From NCBI GenBank assembly GCA_030603505.1, contig JAUVXQ010000055.1, positions 1 through 7,422 on the forward strand: a stretch of 7,422 nt of DNA, in the 5' to 3' direction. Made by a program: the position numbers and the translations under genes. This stretch comes from Candidatus Heimdallarchaeota archaeon (lineage in GTDB: Archaea; Asgardarchaeota; Heimdallarchaeia; Heimdallarchaeales; Heimdallarchaeaceae). Numbering within the stretch: position 1 is the first letter of the stretch; the number at the start of each line of letters is the position of its first letter. This document shows, in pieces, positions 1 to 7,422 of the stretch. Below the pieces are notes generated by a model, which was not told the origin of the DNA, searched no databases, and worked only from the letters and a program-made list of their open reading frames with translations.

Positions 1-1
1 G

Positions 2-3000
2 GAATTTATTGATGAACCCTTAACAGTAAGTGAACCTGAACCTGAACCTGAACCTGAACCTGAACCTGAACCTGAACCTGAACTTGAACCTGAACCTGAA
101 CCTGAACCTGAACTTGAACCTGAACCTGAACTTGAACCTGAACCCATTCCTCATGTTGAAATTGTCAAACCCAAGAGATATGACCCCAAACTCGAGATAG
201 TAAGTGAACCAGAACCCACTCCTCCTGCTGAAATGGTATCAAAAGTTGTTCCTGCTGAAAAACCCATAATTCCTGAATTACCTAGTACTTTAATAGGTAA
301 GATGAAGGCGAAAGATTTAGCAATTAGTACTAGAGAACCAAAGGAACCACTTTGGCGAAGAATAACTAAAGAAGAAAACCTACCTTATTTTCTCTTGTTT
401 GCATTTTATGTTCTATTAGCTGCTCTAGTATATGGTGCTACAGATGCAATGATTCGTTATATGAAGGAAGAATTATTCACATCTATGTTTGTATTTTTAC
501 TTATTGGCAGTATATCATTAGTTTTTGTTGTTGCTTCGTTTATTATTAAAAGACTGTTAGATGCTAAGAAAAGAGAGAAGTATATGATCTTTCCGTATAG
601 TTTTCTAGGAGTAGGGATTGCAGGAGTTTTTCTCTCATTTATCATATCGCAGGCAGTGATTGAAGTTGTTACTGAAGGCATTATAATCATGCCAGTAGCT
701 TTTGTTATTGCAATAATTGCAGCTGTAGTTGCTATTCTTTTTAAAAATGAGTTTCTCATAGGGGAAGCTTTTTTGTCTCTTGTCTTAATATTGATATTAC
801 CTGTGTTTGCAGATGATCCATTTTTTGGAGTGAACTCAGGATACTTTTTCTTTGGATTTTTTGCTGTTTTCATAGTTAGTTCATATATTCTAGCAAAACT
901 AAAAATCACAGCAGCACCTTCTCTTGTGACTTTAGTTACCTTCCCCATATTTAGTTTTATCCCACTATTTATCGAAATAATAGAATTAGAAACTCTGCTA
1001 GTCGTTATTCCTTCATGCCTTGTTGCAACTTTACTCGTAGCCAATACTTATGATAACTTCCCTGTTTTTAACAGAAAAGAAATGCGTACAGTAATAACTG
1101 TAGTTGCCCTCTTATTACCATTATGTAGCTTTTTCTACCTAATATTCGTGCGAGACCTAGCTGGTTTGCCTTCATGGGAGATATTTATAGCTACTATGTT
1201 TATTATAGTAACCTATTTCCTGACATTTAAACAGATTCTGGCATCCAGATTTGAAGAATACGATATCAGTAATCCAGTTTTGTTAGAAGTTCTATTTGTG
1301 GGATTAATCAATTTAGCAGTCTTTCTAGCTTTAATGGCTGAGATGATATTGACAGATAAAGAAACTGCAAATTATGTATTCATAGGCATGTATATGGTTC
1401 TCCAAATTAGTTTTGCTTTAATATCAATGAGTTGGAAAGTTGAACAAGCTGTATCAATAGTTGCACAGAGTCTAACTTCTATGTTATTCGTTCAAGGTGC
1501 ATTTATTGCATTCTTCTCGAATTTAGGAGGAGTTAGGACTACAGTTCCTCTTGGTTACGAGATTGTTTTATCTATCAGTCTTTCATTACTTTTCATTGCA
1601 CCTTTATTTAGTATAATTGCGCTAAGAAAACAAAAATTCGTTTTAAGATCCTCAACTACTATACTATTATTAGGTACAATAAATCTTTTCACACTTAGCT
1701 TCTTTGGACTAGGAACTCTATCAAGATCTATTTGTGAACTAATTATTATAGGAATTTCTATTACAATTGGAATTATTTCATTACTCAAATCTATAGACAA
1801 GATTACTATCATTTTACCAGAAGAAAATATCACTCTCTCTCACGTGCATTCTATTTCTATTCTAGCTCTAACTTCGACTCTATGGTTTATTAAGAATATT
1901 GAAATAATCAATTATTTTGATGAAATAATCAATTATTTCATAGTTATTGGTATCTTTATATCAATCGCAATTTGGTTAGCAGCCGCCTTTAAAACTAGAA
2001 AAGAAGAAAAAAGTATGACTGATAATTTACTTGGATTGTTAGCAATATCCCCGATATTCATAGTAATTCCGGCTTCATTAACTGCTGTTAGCATCCCATT
2101 GTCAATATTAGCAACAATTTGTGGTGTTGTTGCAATATCTATTGTTCCCTTAGTATCTTCACGCTATAATCTCGCATATCCAATTGTAATCTATGGTATA
2201 CAAATTATTTCAGTTTTTGCATTTCCAAATGCTCCGACAGTCTATGGTGCTCCTTGGCTTCTCCCAGTTGTATTTCTACTTCCAACCCTTTCAATGCTTT
2301 ATATTTCAATAAGGGAAGACAAATTGGCAATAAGAATAGGAACAACTGTTTTAGCTACTATAACGTTAATATTCACGGCTTTAGCTTTAAGTAAAAAAGA
2401 TACAGAATTAGGTGTATTAATTGCTATAAATTCCCTTGTGTTAATTTGCTATCCTATTATTCTTTATCTCTACAACATGTGGAGAGTAAAAAAGGAAGCT
2501 CAAATCAATGTAACTATTGAATATCCAGTAAATCTTTTCATAACAGCAGTAGGTGCAATAATAGCTAATAATTTCATCACAATTGGCACTGGTGACTCTG
2601 CGAGTGAAATAATAAGATTTGTTGTTCTGATTATTGCAACAGTTGTAGGTCCATCAATTTTTATTGTAAATAGATTCTTAAAGAGAATTATAGAAATATC
2701 TTCCCGTGAAATGCGTTTTGTTAGTTTTGGCTTTGTATCTCTTATACAAATCCTTCTTTTAGTTTCTGCAGGAGCTGAACTAGTTTCTGAATATTACTAC
2801 ATAGCATTATTAGTTTTAACAACCATTGTTTCCATTTTGATAATGTTCAAAGAAAAGTTTGATTCACTTATCGTATTACCAGCTTTAATTTCAATAATGA
2901 TACTACCAATCTTTTCCAATAAATATACACATGTAGATCCCACCATGTTGGAGCCTTTAATAAGCAGTATTCTTTTAGTTATGTTTATTTCTTATTTAAT

Positions 3001-4222
3001 TGCACTCTCCTTAGGATGGTTTGATTCCAAGTATCCAGAAGCTACTTTTGCGTCATATTTTGTTGGTTGTTTAGGTATAATCCTATCAACTTTCATAGAT
3101 AGAATGTCATTCTTTGTAAAACTACCAGAATTCTTTCCGCTATTAATATTCACAATTTGGCAGATAGGTGTAATTGTTTCAATGCTTAGAACAAGAATAA
3201 AACCAGAAAGGAATGTAGATTTCTACTTAACTTGGCTCTTTATGATTACACTGATATCTTTAAGCATGGAACAAATTTTTAATTTGAAAAATTTACTTGG
3301 CTTCACTTTAACAGCGATTCCTGCGTATCTAGTCTTCATAATATTCTCTTCGCTATTACAATACAAAATGAAATATTCCAATTCAGGAATGATATCTCAT
3401 ATTTTAGCGATACAAATATTGTTAATTACTGTTGGATCTACAATTTTTAGCGAAATATTTTTTGTCTCAAAAACTGCTGAAGTTCTAGTGTACGTATTCT
3501 TTAATGTATTCACCATTCTATTGTTCGTAGTCTTAGAATCACTTGTAATAGAATACATTCTTGTGAAAACGGATAGTCCAAAACCTGAAATTGTAAATGT
3601 AACTCTTTTTGTCCCAATCTACATATTCTCCTTAGTTATATCTATTATCCACAATTTTTACGGAATAATTCCATTGATTCTATGTATTGTTTTCTATGGA
3701 ATGAGTCAGAGACACGAAATGAGGTTTAGTTCAACATTATCAGTTGTATCTATTGGTATCAGCGCATTCTTTATTGTTCCCAAACAAGACATAGTATCGT
3801 GGACGGCTTTTGGTATTGTTTCAGGTATGGTGACTCTGATGATAATATCAGGTATTTTGTTATATGTTAAGACCAAAAATGAATTCCATATTATTCCCAC
3901 TCTTTCTGTTGCTATAATATGTCAAACAGTGATCACATTTTTATCCCCTATGAAACTCCCTGTGCAATTTGGATTAATTTTTAATCTTGCATTAATCGGG
4001 CTTTTAGTAGGAATAACATTTGATATTAAAGAGTTCAAAATAATATTTCTAGTTGCATCTGGTTTACTCCTAATTCCTTACTTAGTATTAACCTTCACAA
4101 GGGTAGATATAGCAGGTTATTGGTCGCTGTTATTCCTAGCAACGGGTATCTTAATACTTCTAACAACATACATAACTTATACAAAAAGAAGGGAAGCATT
4201 GGCAGAGCCACAGAAACAATGA
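2..4222 (+). CDS. Giant polytopic membrane protein with N-terminal Glu-Pro stalk (5'-partial)
   Basis: I do not recognise a named family. The frame is open from the window's first codon, so the gene starts upstream; the ATG at 233 is only an internal Met inside the same frame. The visible part is 1406 residues. Residues 1-128 are soluble: a Glu-Pro repeat (residues 11-48), a Pro/Lys/Glu-rich linker containing a second VSEPEP, and a basic stretch ([10 protein letters not shown]) just before the first helix at base 386. From there to about base 4180 I count roughly 44 hydrophobic segments of 17-25 residues joined by short loops. The basic flank before helix 1 and the basic tail ([13 protein letters not shown]) both predict a cytoplasmic location, which fits an even helix number. 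No catalytic, nucleotide-binding or metal-binding motif is visible. Charged turns such as EMR[TF] and FK[NE][EK]F recur between helices, suggesting growth by module duplication. The overall plan, a Pro-rich soluble N-terminus plus very many helices, recalls bacterial DUF2339 proteins, but that link is a guess. Function unknown: transport, lipid-linked or structural roles are all possible. Confidence 0.9.
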   Translation, partial: EFIDEPLTVSEPEPEPEPEPEPEPEPELEPEPEPEPELEPEPELEPEPIPHVEIVKPKRYDPKLEIVSEPEPTPPAEMVSKVVPAEKPIIPELPSTLIGKMKAKDLAISTREPKEPLWRRITKEENLPYFLLFAFYVLLAALVYGATDAMIRYMKEELFTSMFVFLLIGSISLVFVVASFIIKRLLDAKKREKYMIFPYSFLGVGIAGVFLSFIISQAVIEVVTEGIIIMPVAFVIAIIAAVVAILFKNEFLIGEAFLSLVLILILPVFADDPFFGVNSGYFFFGFFAVFIVSSYILAKLKITAAPSLVTLVTFPIFSFIPLFIEIIELETLLVVIPSCLVATLLVANTYDNFPVFNRKEMRTVITVVALLLPLCSFFYLIFVRDLAGLPSWEIFIATMFIIVTYFLTFKQILASRFEEYDISNPVLLEVLFVGLINLAVFLALMAEMILTDKETANYVFIGMYMVLQISFALISMSWKVEQAVSIVAQSLTSMLFVQGAFIAFFSNLGGVRTTVPLGYEIVLSISLSLLFIAPLFSIIALRKQKFVLRSSTTILLLGTINLFTLSFFGLGTLSRSICELIIIGISITIGIISLLKSIDKITIILPEENITLSHVHSISILALTSTLWFIKNIEIINYFDEIINYFIVIGIFISIAIWLAAAFKTRKEEKSMTDNLLGLLAISPIFIVIPASLTAVSIPLSILATICGVVAISIVPLVSSRYNLAYPIVIYGIQIISVFAFPNAPTVYGAPWLLPVVFLLPTLSMLYISIREDKLAIRIGTTVLATITLIFTALALSKKDTELGVLIAINSLVLICYPIILYLYNMWRVKKEAQINVTIEYPVNLFITAVGAIIANNFITIGTGDSASEIIRFVVLIIATVVGPSIFIVNRFLKRIIEISSREMRFVSFGFVSLIQILLLVSAGAELVSEYYYIALLVLTTIVSILIMFKEKFDSLIVLPALISIMILPIFSNKYTHVDPTMLEPLISSILLVMFISYLIALSLGWFDSKYPEATFASYFVGCLGIILSTFIDRMSFFVKLPEFFPLLIFTIWQIGVIVSMLRTRIKPERNVDFYLTWLFMITLISLSMEQIFNLKNLLGFTLTAIPAYLVFIIFSSLLQYKMKYSNSGMISHILAIQILLITVGSTIFSEIFFVSKTAEVLVYVFFNVFTILLFVVLESLVIEYILVKTDSPKPEIVNVTLFVPIYIFSLVISIIHNFYGIIPLILCIVFYGMSQRHEMRFSSTLSVVSIGISAFFIVPKQDIVSWTAFGIVSGMVTLMIISGILLYVKTKNEFHIIPTLSVAIICQTVITFLSPMKLPVQFGLIFNLALIGLLVGITFDIKEFKIIFLVASGLLLIPYLVLTFTRVDIAGYWSLLFLATGILILLTTYITYTKRREALAEPQKQ
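32..145 (+). repeat. Hexanucleotide tandem repeat (GAACCT)19 coding (Glu-Pro)n
   Basis: Nineteen consecutive 6-bp units read GAA CCT in frame. Three units (at 80, 110 and 128) are GAA CTT, giving Glu-Leu, and the last (140) is GAA CCC. The 16 Glu-Pro and 3 Glu-Leu dipeptides form an acidic, probably extended and stiff spacer, as Pro-rich dipeptide repeats do in TonB-like proteins. Near-uniform codon use shows the DNA itself was expanded recently, by slippage or unequal exchange. Because the unit is two codons long, copy-number change alters stalk length without a frameshift. A short outlying echo (GTAAGTGAACC, coding VSEP) occurs at both 26-36 and 200-210. Confidence 0.97.
1901..1938 (+). repeat. 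21-bp-period direct duplication inside the membrane protein gene
   Basis: The 17-mer GAAATAATCAATTATTT occurs at 1901-1917 and again at 1922-1938, separated by TGAT. In frame it gives [13 protein letters not shown], a perfect seven-residue duplication in a loop or amphipathic stretch between two predicted helices. Each copy also contains 7-base inverted arms (AAATAAT / ATTATTT) around a two-base centre, so each could form a small hairpin. It is most simply a recent in-frame slippage event. Confidence 0.9.
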
Positions 4223-4260
4223 GATAATCAGCATTGATATTATTACCCTGTTATCCTATG

Positions 4261-4274
4261 ATTTTTCTTGTTTA
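4261..4274 (+). terminator. Candidate oligo-T terminator after the membrane protein gene
   Basis: A T-rich run (ATTTTTCTTGTTTA) lies about 40 bases after the TGA stop at 4220-4222. Archaeal RNA polymerase can terminate at oligo-T stretches without a strong hairpin, and no convincing GC stem precedes this one. In a genome this AT-rich the run could be chance. Confidence 0.35.
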
Positions 4275-4289
4275 TTGACATTCCTAATC

Positions 4290-4299
4290 ATTAATAAAG
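4290..4299 (+). promoter_or_regulatory. Candidate archaeal TATA box for the metal ATPase
   Basis: ATTAATAAAG is centred about 30 bases upstream of the ATG at 4325. Archaeal TATA boxes sit about 26 bases before the transcription start, which would place initiation at or within a few bases of the ATG. The absence of a Shine-Dalgarno motif just before that ATG (TTATAGAA) fits a leaderless message. No metal-responsive operator palindrome was recognised nearby. Confidence 0.35.
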
Positions 4300-4324
4300 A
4301 CGTTTGTGGCTATTTGTTATAGAA

Positions 4325-6448
4325 ATGGCTGAACTACATGGTATCGTTAAAGGAATGGATTGTGCTTCTTGCCAGACTAAAATAGTTAAAAACTTAGAAA
4401 AAACTCTTGGAGTGAAATCTGTCAAACTCAGTCTTGTATCAACAAAAATCAAAATCGAGTATGATGAAAAACAACTTGATGACAAAGTGCTAAAGAAGAA
4501 CATCAAAAAGATGGGGTATGAATATAAGGCTGATTATAAAAGAAGCGGTTTTTTTAATTTAAAGGAAAATAAAAAAATTATCTATGCCTTAATAGGAACC
4601 CTTTTTCTAACACTTACTTTAATCAGCAAGTTTACATCTTTTCCTGAATTTTCTATCAAATTGATTCCCAATTTTCCCATACCTATTTTTCCACTTATTA
4701 CCATTTTAATTGGCGGGATTCCTGTCTTTGTACATGCTTTTGCATCCATTAGAGCATTAACAATAGATATAGATCTTCTAATGGTAATTGCGATTTTTGG
4801 TGCAGCTTTAATTGGAGAATGGGAAGAAGCTGCAGAGATTGTTATTTTATTTTCGGTAGCTGAACTAATAGAAGCTTATACCTTGGATAAAGCTCGGAAT
4901 TCAATTAGAGAACTAATGGATTTAACTCCTCCAACAGCTATAAAGTTAATCAAAGGAAAAAAACACTCAGTGGTTCCTGTTGAAGATTTGATTGTAGGTG
5001 ATAGAATCAGCGTAAAACCTGGGGGAAAAATACCAGTTGACGGTAAAATTGAGTGGGGATCATCAAATATAGATCAAAGTACAATAACTGGTGAATCTAA
5101 ACCTTCAGAAAAACGTGTGGGGGATAAAGTATTTGCAGGGACAATTAATCTAGAAGGCTATCTCATTATCAGAGCAACAAGCATGTATAATGAAACTACA
5201 TTATCAAGAATAATAAAATTAGTAGAGGATGCAGAGAGTAAGAAAGCGAAAGCTGAACAATTTGTACAAGTTTTTGCAAAGTATTATACTCCTATAATGG
5301 TTCTAGTTGCAATCCTAATCACTTTCATTCCTGTTGTCATTTTTAGTCAAGATTTCAATGTGTGGATTTATCGAAGTTTAGTCACTTTGGTAGTAGCATG
5401 CCCTTGTGCTCTTGTTCTATCTACACCAATAACAGTCGTAACAGCAATAACTAGAGCCTCAAAAAGAGGTGCCTTAATTAAAGGAGGTCAGTATCTTGAA
5501 GCTCTTTCAAAAATATCGGTATTAGCTATTGATAAAACAGGTACACTTACACTTGGAAAGTTGAAAGTGTATAAAGTTGAAGCATTAAATAAATTTCCAG
5601 AGGAAGAACTGTTAATAATATCAAAAAACCTTGAAAAACATTCAGAACATCTGATAGCAAAAGCAATAGTGAAATATTGTGATAAAAAGAATATTGGAGA
5701 TTTAGCTTTTGATGAAGTGCAAATTTTTGCTGGAAAGGGTATTAAAGGTGTTATAGGTGATGATCAATACTACATTGGTAATTCTACCCTAGCTTTGGAA
5801 GTTATACAAGACAACATACATCTAGATTGTGATGAAACTGAAAGCGTTGTAAGTTATGTGATAAAAAATAAAAGAGTCGTAGGACATTTTCATCTGTCCG
5901 ATGAATTAAGAAAGGAATCAAAAAGTGTTATTAATTACATAAAGAAAGCTGGTATTGATAACATCTATATGTTGACTGGGGATAATGCTGAAATAGCTTC
6001 AACAATAGCTAGAGATTTAAAAATCGATTATCACGCTGAACTTCTACCTGAAAACAAGATTGAAATTGTAGAAAAATTAAGATCTGAACATGGTTCTATT
6101 GCTTTTATAGGCGATGGAATCAATGATGCTCCTGCATTAGCTGCTGCTGATGTTTCAATAGCTATGGCGCATTCTGATACAGCTATTACGATTGAGACTG
6201 CGAATATAATATTAGCTTCAAATGATTTAGGTGTTTTACCTTATCTTTTTGTTCTTAGTACACAAACTCGGAACACGATTAAAATTAATATAGCAGTATC
6301 ACTGATCATAAAACTTGTTTTCTTTATTTTAGTTTTCTTTGATATCACTCAACTTTGGATGGCTGTCCTATTTGGTGATATGGGCGCTTCTTTGTTAGTA
6401 ATTTTGAATGCAATGAGAGTGGGGAGACAAAAAATATTTTTAAGTTAA
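4325..6448 (+). CDS. cadA: Zn2+/Cd2+/Pb2+-exporting P1B-type ATPase
   Basis: A complete 707-residue ATP-driven pump that would export divalent soft metals across the cell membrane. Domains in order: heavy-metal-associated domain at 1-68 with GMDCASC (metal ligands Cys13 and Cys16); two class-specific helices at about 85-103 and 118-141; helices at about 149-185; actuator domain with TGES (255-258); metal-site CPC (359-361) in a core helix; phosphorylation motif DKTGT with Asp403; nucleotide-binding domain with SEHL (440-443); TGDN (551-554); hinge GDGINDAP (596-603); two last helices carrying Lys663 and Asp685 (GDMGAS). The Lys plus Asp-x-Gly pair with CPC marks the P1B-2 (ZntA/CadA/HMA) class, not the copper class. 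The length is normal, and there is a single HMA with no Cys/His-rich tail. The ATG at 4325 is preferred because it starts directly at the HMA strand; an in-frame TTG at 4304 would add seven residues. The Pro of the usual SEHP motif is Leu here. Zn, Cd and Pb cannot be distinguished from sequence. It lies 102 bases after the previous gene and 47 before the next, with no visible metal regulator. Confidence 0.95.
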   Translation: MAELHGIVKGMDCASCQTKIVKNLEKTLGVKSVKLSLVSTKIKIEYDEKQLDDKVLKKNIKKMGYEYKADYKRSGFFNLKENKKIIYALIGTLFLTLTLISKFTSFPEFSIKLIPNFPIPIFPLITILIGGIPVFVHAFASIRALTIDIDLLMVIAIFGAALIGEWEEAAEIVILFSVAELIEAYTLDKARNSIRELMDLTPPTAIKLIKGKKHSVVPVEDLIVGDRISVKPGGKIPVDGKIEWGSSNIDQSTITGESKPSEKRVGDKVFAGTINLEGYLIIRATSMYNETTLSRIIKLVEDAESKKAKAEQFVQVFAKYYTPIMVLVAILITFIPVVIFSQDFNVWIYRSLVTLVVACPCALVLSTPITVVTAITRASKRGALIKGGQYLEALSKISVLAIDKTGTLTLGKLKVYKVEALNKFPEEELLIISKNLEKHSEHLIAKAIVKYCDKKNIGDLAFDEVQIFAGKGIKGVIGDDQYYIGNSTLALEVIQDNIHLDCDETESVVSYVIKNKRVVGHFHLSDELRKESKSVINYIKKAGIDNIYMLTGDNAEIASTIARDLKIDYHAELLPENKIEIVEKLRSEHGSIAFIGDGINDAPALAAADVSIAMAHSDTAITIETANIILASNDLGVLPYLFVLSTQTRNTIKINIAVSLIIKLVFFILVFFDITQLWMAVLFGDMGASLLVILNAMRVGRQKIFLS

Positions 6449-6451
6449 TAG

Positions 6452-6466
6452 ATTAAATTAATAAAT
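6452..6466 (+). promoter_or_regulatory. Candidate archaeal TATA box for the solute-binding protein gene
   Basis: The AT-only stretch ATTAAATTAATAAAT fills the 47-base gap after the ATPase stop and is 30-44 bases before the ATG at 6496. This is a suitable distance for a TATA element serving a message with a very short leader. A weak GTGA (6487-6490), complementary to the 16S rRNA 3' end, lies five bases before the ATG. Co-transcription with the ATPase gene is also possible given the short gap. Confidence 0.35.
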
Positions 6467-6495
6467 TCCTCAACATATAGAAGAATGTGAGTGAA

Positions 6496-7422
6496 ATGAG
6501 CAAGACAGATAAATCTGTTTCAAAAATAATGCTATATATATTCATCTCAGTGTTAATAATTTCATCAATATTTGCAGTAACGATGTTTGGACCCCGTCCT
6601 GACACAGAAAGAAGCTTGTTTACATTGACCTTGAGACATTATACTAAAGGCTACGAACCACTGTATTACAGTGATTATGCATTGACAATAGTTCAAGATC
6701 TTAGAGAGATAGGGATTGATGCTGAAGATATAGCAATGGACTATGCAACATATCTAGAAACTGTTGTAGCTGACAGAAACTTCGATTTAGCGATTTTAGA
6801 AGTAGAAGGTGAAACAGCTCCACATTTAGAACAATTGTTTGGAGAAAAAGCGTCACTGAACTTGTTTAATTTTGTAAACAAACTTGATGATGGTTTACTT
6901 TTAAACCTTACAAAAGAAATATCCATGGAATTAGATTATAATACTCGAATTTCTCTTTACCATGACTTACAAGATCATATAATGAGTAATATTGTCCCTA
7001 TGGTACCTTTGTTTACTCCAGTACGATCCTACGCTTTCTGGGATAATTTAGTAGGTTTCTCAGCAGAGCTTGGACTATCCAACAGCCTGCCTTATATGTC
7101 TTTTTCAGGAATTCATGAAGGACAAGAAACAACTGATAATCTGAAAATTGGTGTTGGTAGATGGTTTACATTAAACCCAATAAGGAACACACAGAATACT
7201 GAAAAACTGTTCCTTTCTTTGATTATGGATAAATTGATTGCTGTTGATTCTGAAGGCATAATTTCAAGTAATGGATTGATAAATTATTGGGAATATTTGA
7301 ATGATACAACATTACTCTTACGTTCAAGGCAAAATGTTATCTGGCAAAACGATGTTGATGAAACATTTACAGATGTACCATTTACATCAAATGATACTGC
7401 TTTCACATTAGAGTTGTTGAGG
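6496..7422 (+). CDS. Family 5 (Opp/Dpp-like) ABC solute-binding protein with permuted domain order (3'-partial)
   Basis: The frame is open from ATG 6496 to the last base of the window (309 residues, no stop). An in-frame GTG at 6487 is an alternative start, and a stop at 6478 rules out earlier ones. Residues 11-31 form a hydrophobic anchor or signal peptide after a Lys-containing start, with no lipobox Cys, so the rest is probably outside the cell. Residues about 41-205 resemble the C-terminal part of family 5 binding proteins: TIVQDLREIGID, then YLETVVADRNFDLAIL, then LYHDLQDHIMSNIVPMVPLF and a following YAFWDNLVGF. Residues about 216-309 resemble the family's mature N-terminus: LKIGVGRWFTLNP, LIMDKLIAVDSEG, WEYLNDTTLLLRSRQNVIW and PFTSNDTAFTLELL. 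Normally these occur in the opposite order. The family binds peptides, sugars or nickel-type ligands and delivers them to an ABC permease; no permease or ATPase partner is visible here and the ligand cannot be predicted. Family assignment is by motif pattern from memory. Confidence 0.82.
   Translation, partial: MSKTDKSVSKIMLYIFISVLIISSIFAVTMFGPRPDTERSLFTLTLRHYTKGYEPLYYSDYALTIVQDLREIGIDAEDIAMDYATYLETVVADRNFDLAILEVEGETAPHLEQLFGEKASLNLFNFVNKLDDGLLLNLTKEISMELDYNTRISLYHDLQDHIMSNIVPMVPLFTPVRSYAFWDNLVGFSAELGLSNSLPYMSFSGIHEGQETTDNLKIGVGRWFTLNPIRNTQNTEKLFLSLIMDKLIAVDSEGIISSNGLINYWEYLNDTTLLLRSRQNVIWQNDVDETFTDVPFTSNDTAFTLELLR

Noticed and set aside
32..145. CRISPR array or DNA-binding iteron array
   Set aside because: The units are contiguous 6-mers without spacers and are in frame as Glu-Pro codons, so a coding repeat explains them.
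233..235. ATG as the start of the membrane protein
   Set aside because: The frame is open upstream to the window edge and includes the in-frame Glu-Pro repeat, so the gene starts earlier.
457..1044. 195-codon open frame on the minus strand
   Set aside because: It lies wholly inside the membrane protein gene; its product is low-complexity (Thr/Ile/Asn/Lys-rich) with no motif, as expected for the antisense of a hydrophobic coding region.
1555..1833. 92-codon minus-strand open frame
   Set aside because: It is nested antisense in the membrane protein gene, with no recognisable domain or start signal.
3706..3900. 64-codon minus-strand open frame
   Set aside because: It is short, antisense to predicted helices and without motifs.
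4223..4245. Weak inverted arms (ATAAT / ATTAT) after the membrane protein stop
   Set aside because: A five-base A/T stem is too weak to call a hairpin terminator.
4291..4506. 71-codon minus-strand open frame over the start of the ATPase gene
   Set aside because: It overlaps the clearly coding metal-binding domain; its Ser/Phe/Thr-rich product has no support.
6430..6441. 12-bp palindrome AAAAATATTTTT as a terminator or operator
   Set aside because: It lies within the last codons of the ATPase gene, is pure A/T and is expected by chance in such DNA.
6741..6926. 61-codon minus-strand open frame
   Set aside because: It is antisense to the solute-binding protein, whose sense frame carries clear family motifs.

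Overview
The window is AT-rich and holds three genes, all on the + strand. It looks archaeal. Arg codons are mostly AGA/AGG and Ile is often ATA. There is no clear Shine-Dalgarno site ahead of the second gene, and TATA-like boxes lie about 30-40 bases upstream of the second and third start codons, which suggests very short or absent leaders. A giant multi-spanning membrane protein next to a divergent family 5 solute-binding protein would fit an Asgard-type archaeon (Heimdall-, Loki- or Thor-like). That placement is inference from gene style; no marker gene is present.

Layout. (1) Bases 2-4222: the 3' 1406 codons of a membrane protein whose true start lies upstream of the window. It has an acidic Glu-Pro repeat stalk coded by 19 near-identical 6-bp units, then a short basic linker, then about 44 predicted membrane helices. 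(2) Bases 4325-6448: a complete P1B-type heavy-metal ATPase of the Zn2+/Cd2+/Pb2+ export class, with one N-terminal metal-binding domain and an unusual SEHL in place of the family's SEHP motif. (3) Bases 6496-7422: the 5' 309 codons of a family 5 (Opp/Dpp-like) solute-binding protein, running off the window end.

The most interesting observation is in gene 3. After a membrane anchor, its first ~165 residues match the C-terminal part of a family 5 binding protein. The following ~95 residues match the N-terminal start of the same family. The order is therefore reversed, as in a circular permutation or a tandem fusion whose first copy lost its front half. The window ends before the two can be told apart.

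The genes are co-directional with gaps of 102 and 47 bases, but nothing shows they form one functional pathway. All three products act in or at the cell membrane: an unassigned membrane protein, a metal exporter, and a probable extracellular solute binder. No tRNA, rRNA, CRISPR array, insertion sequence or metal-responsive regulator was seen.
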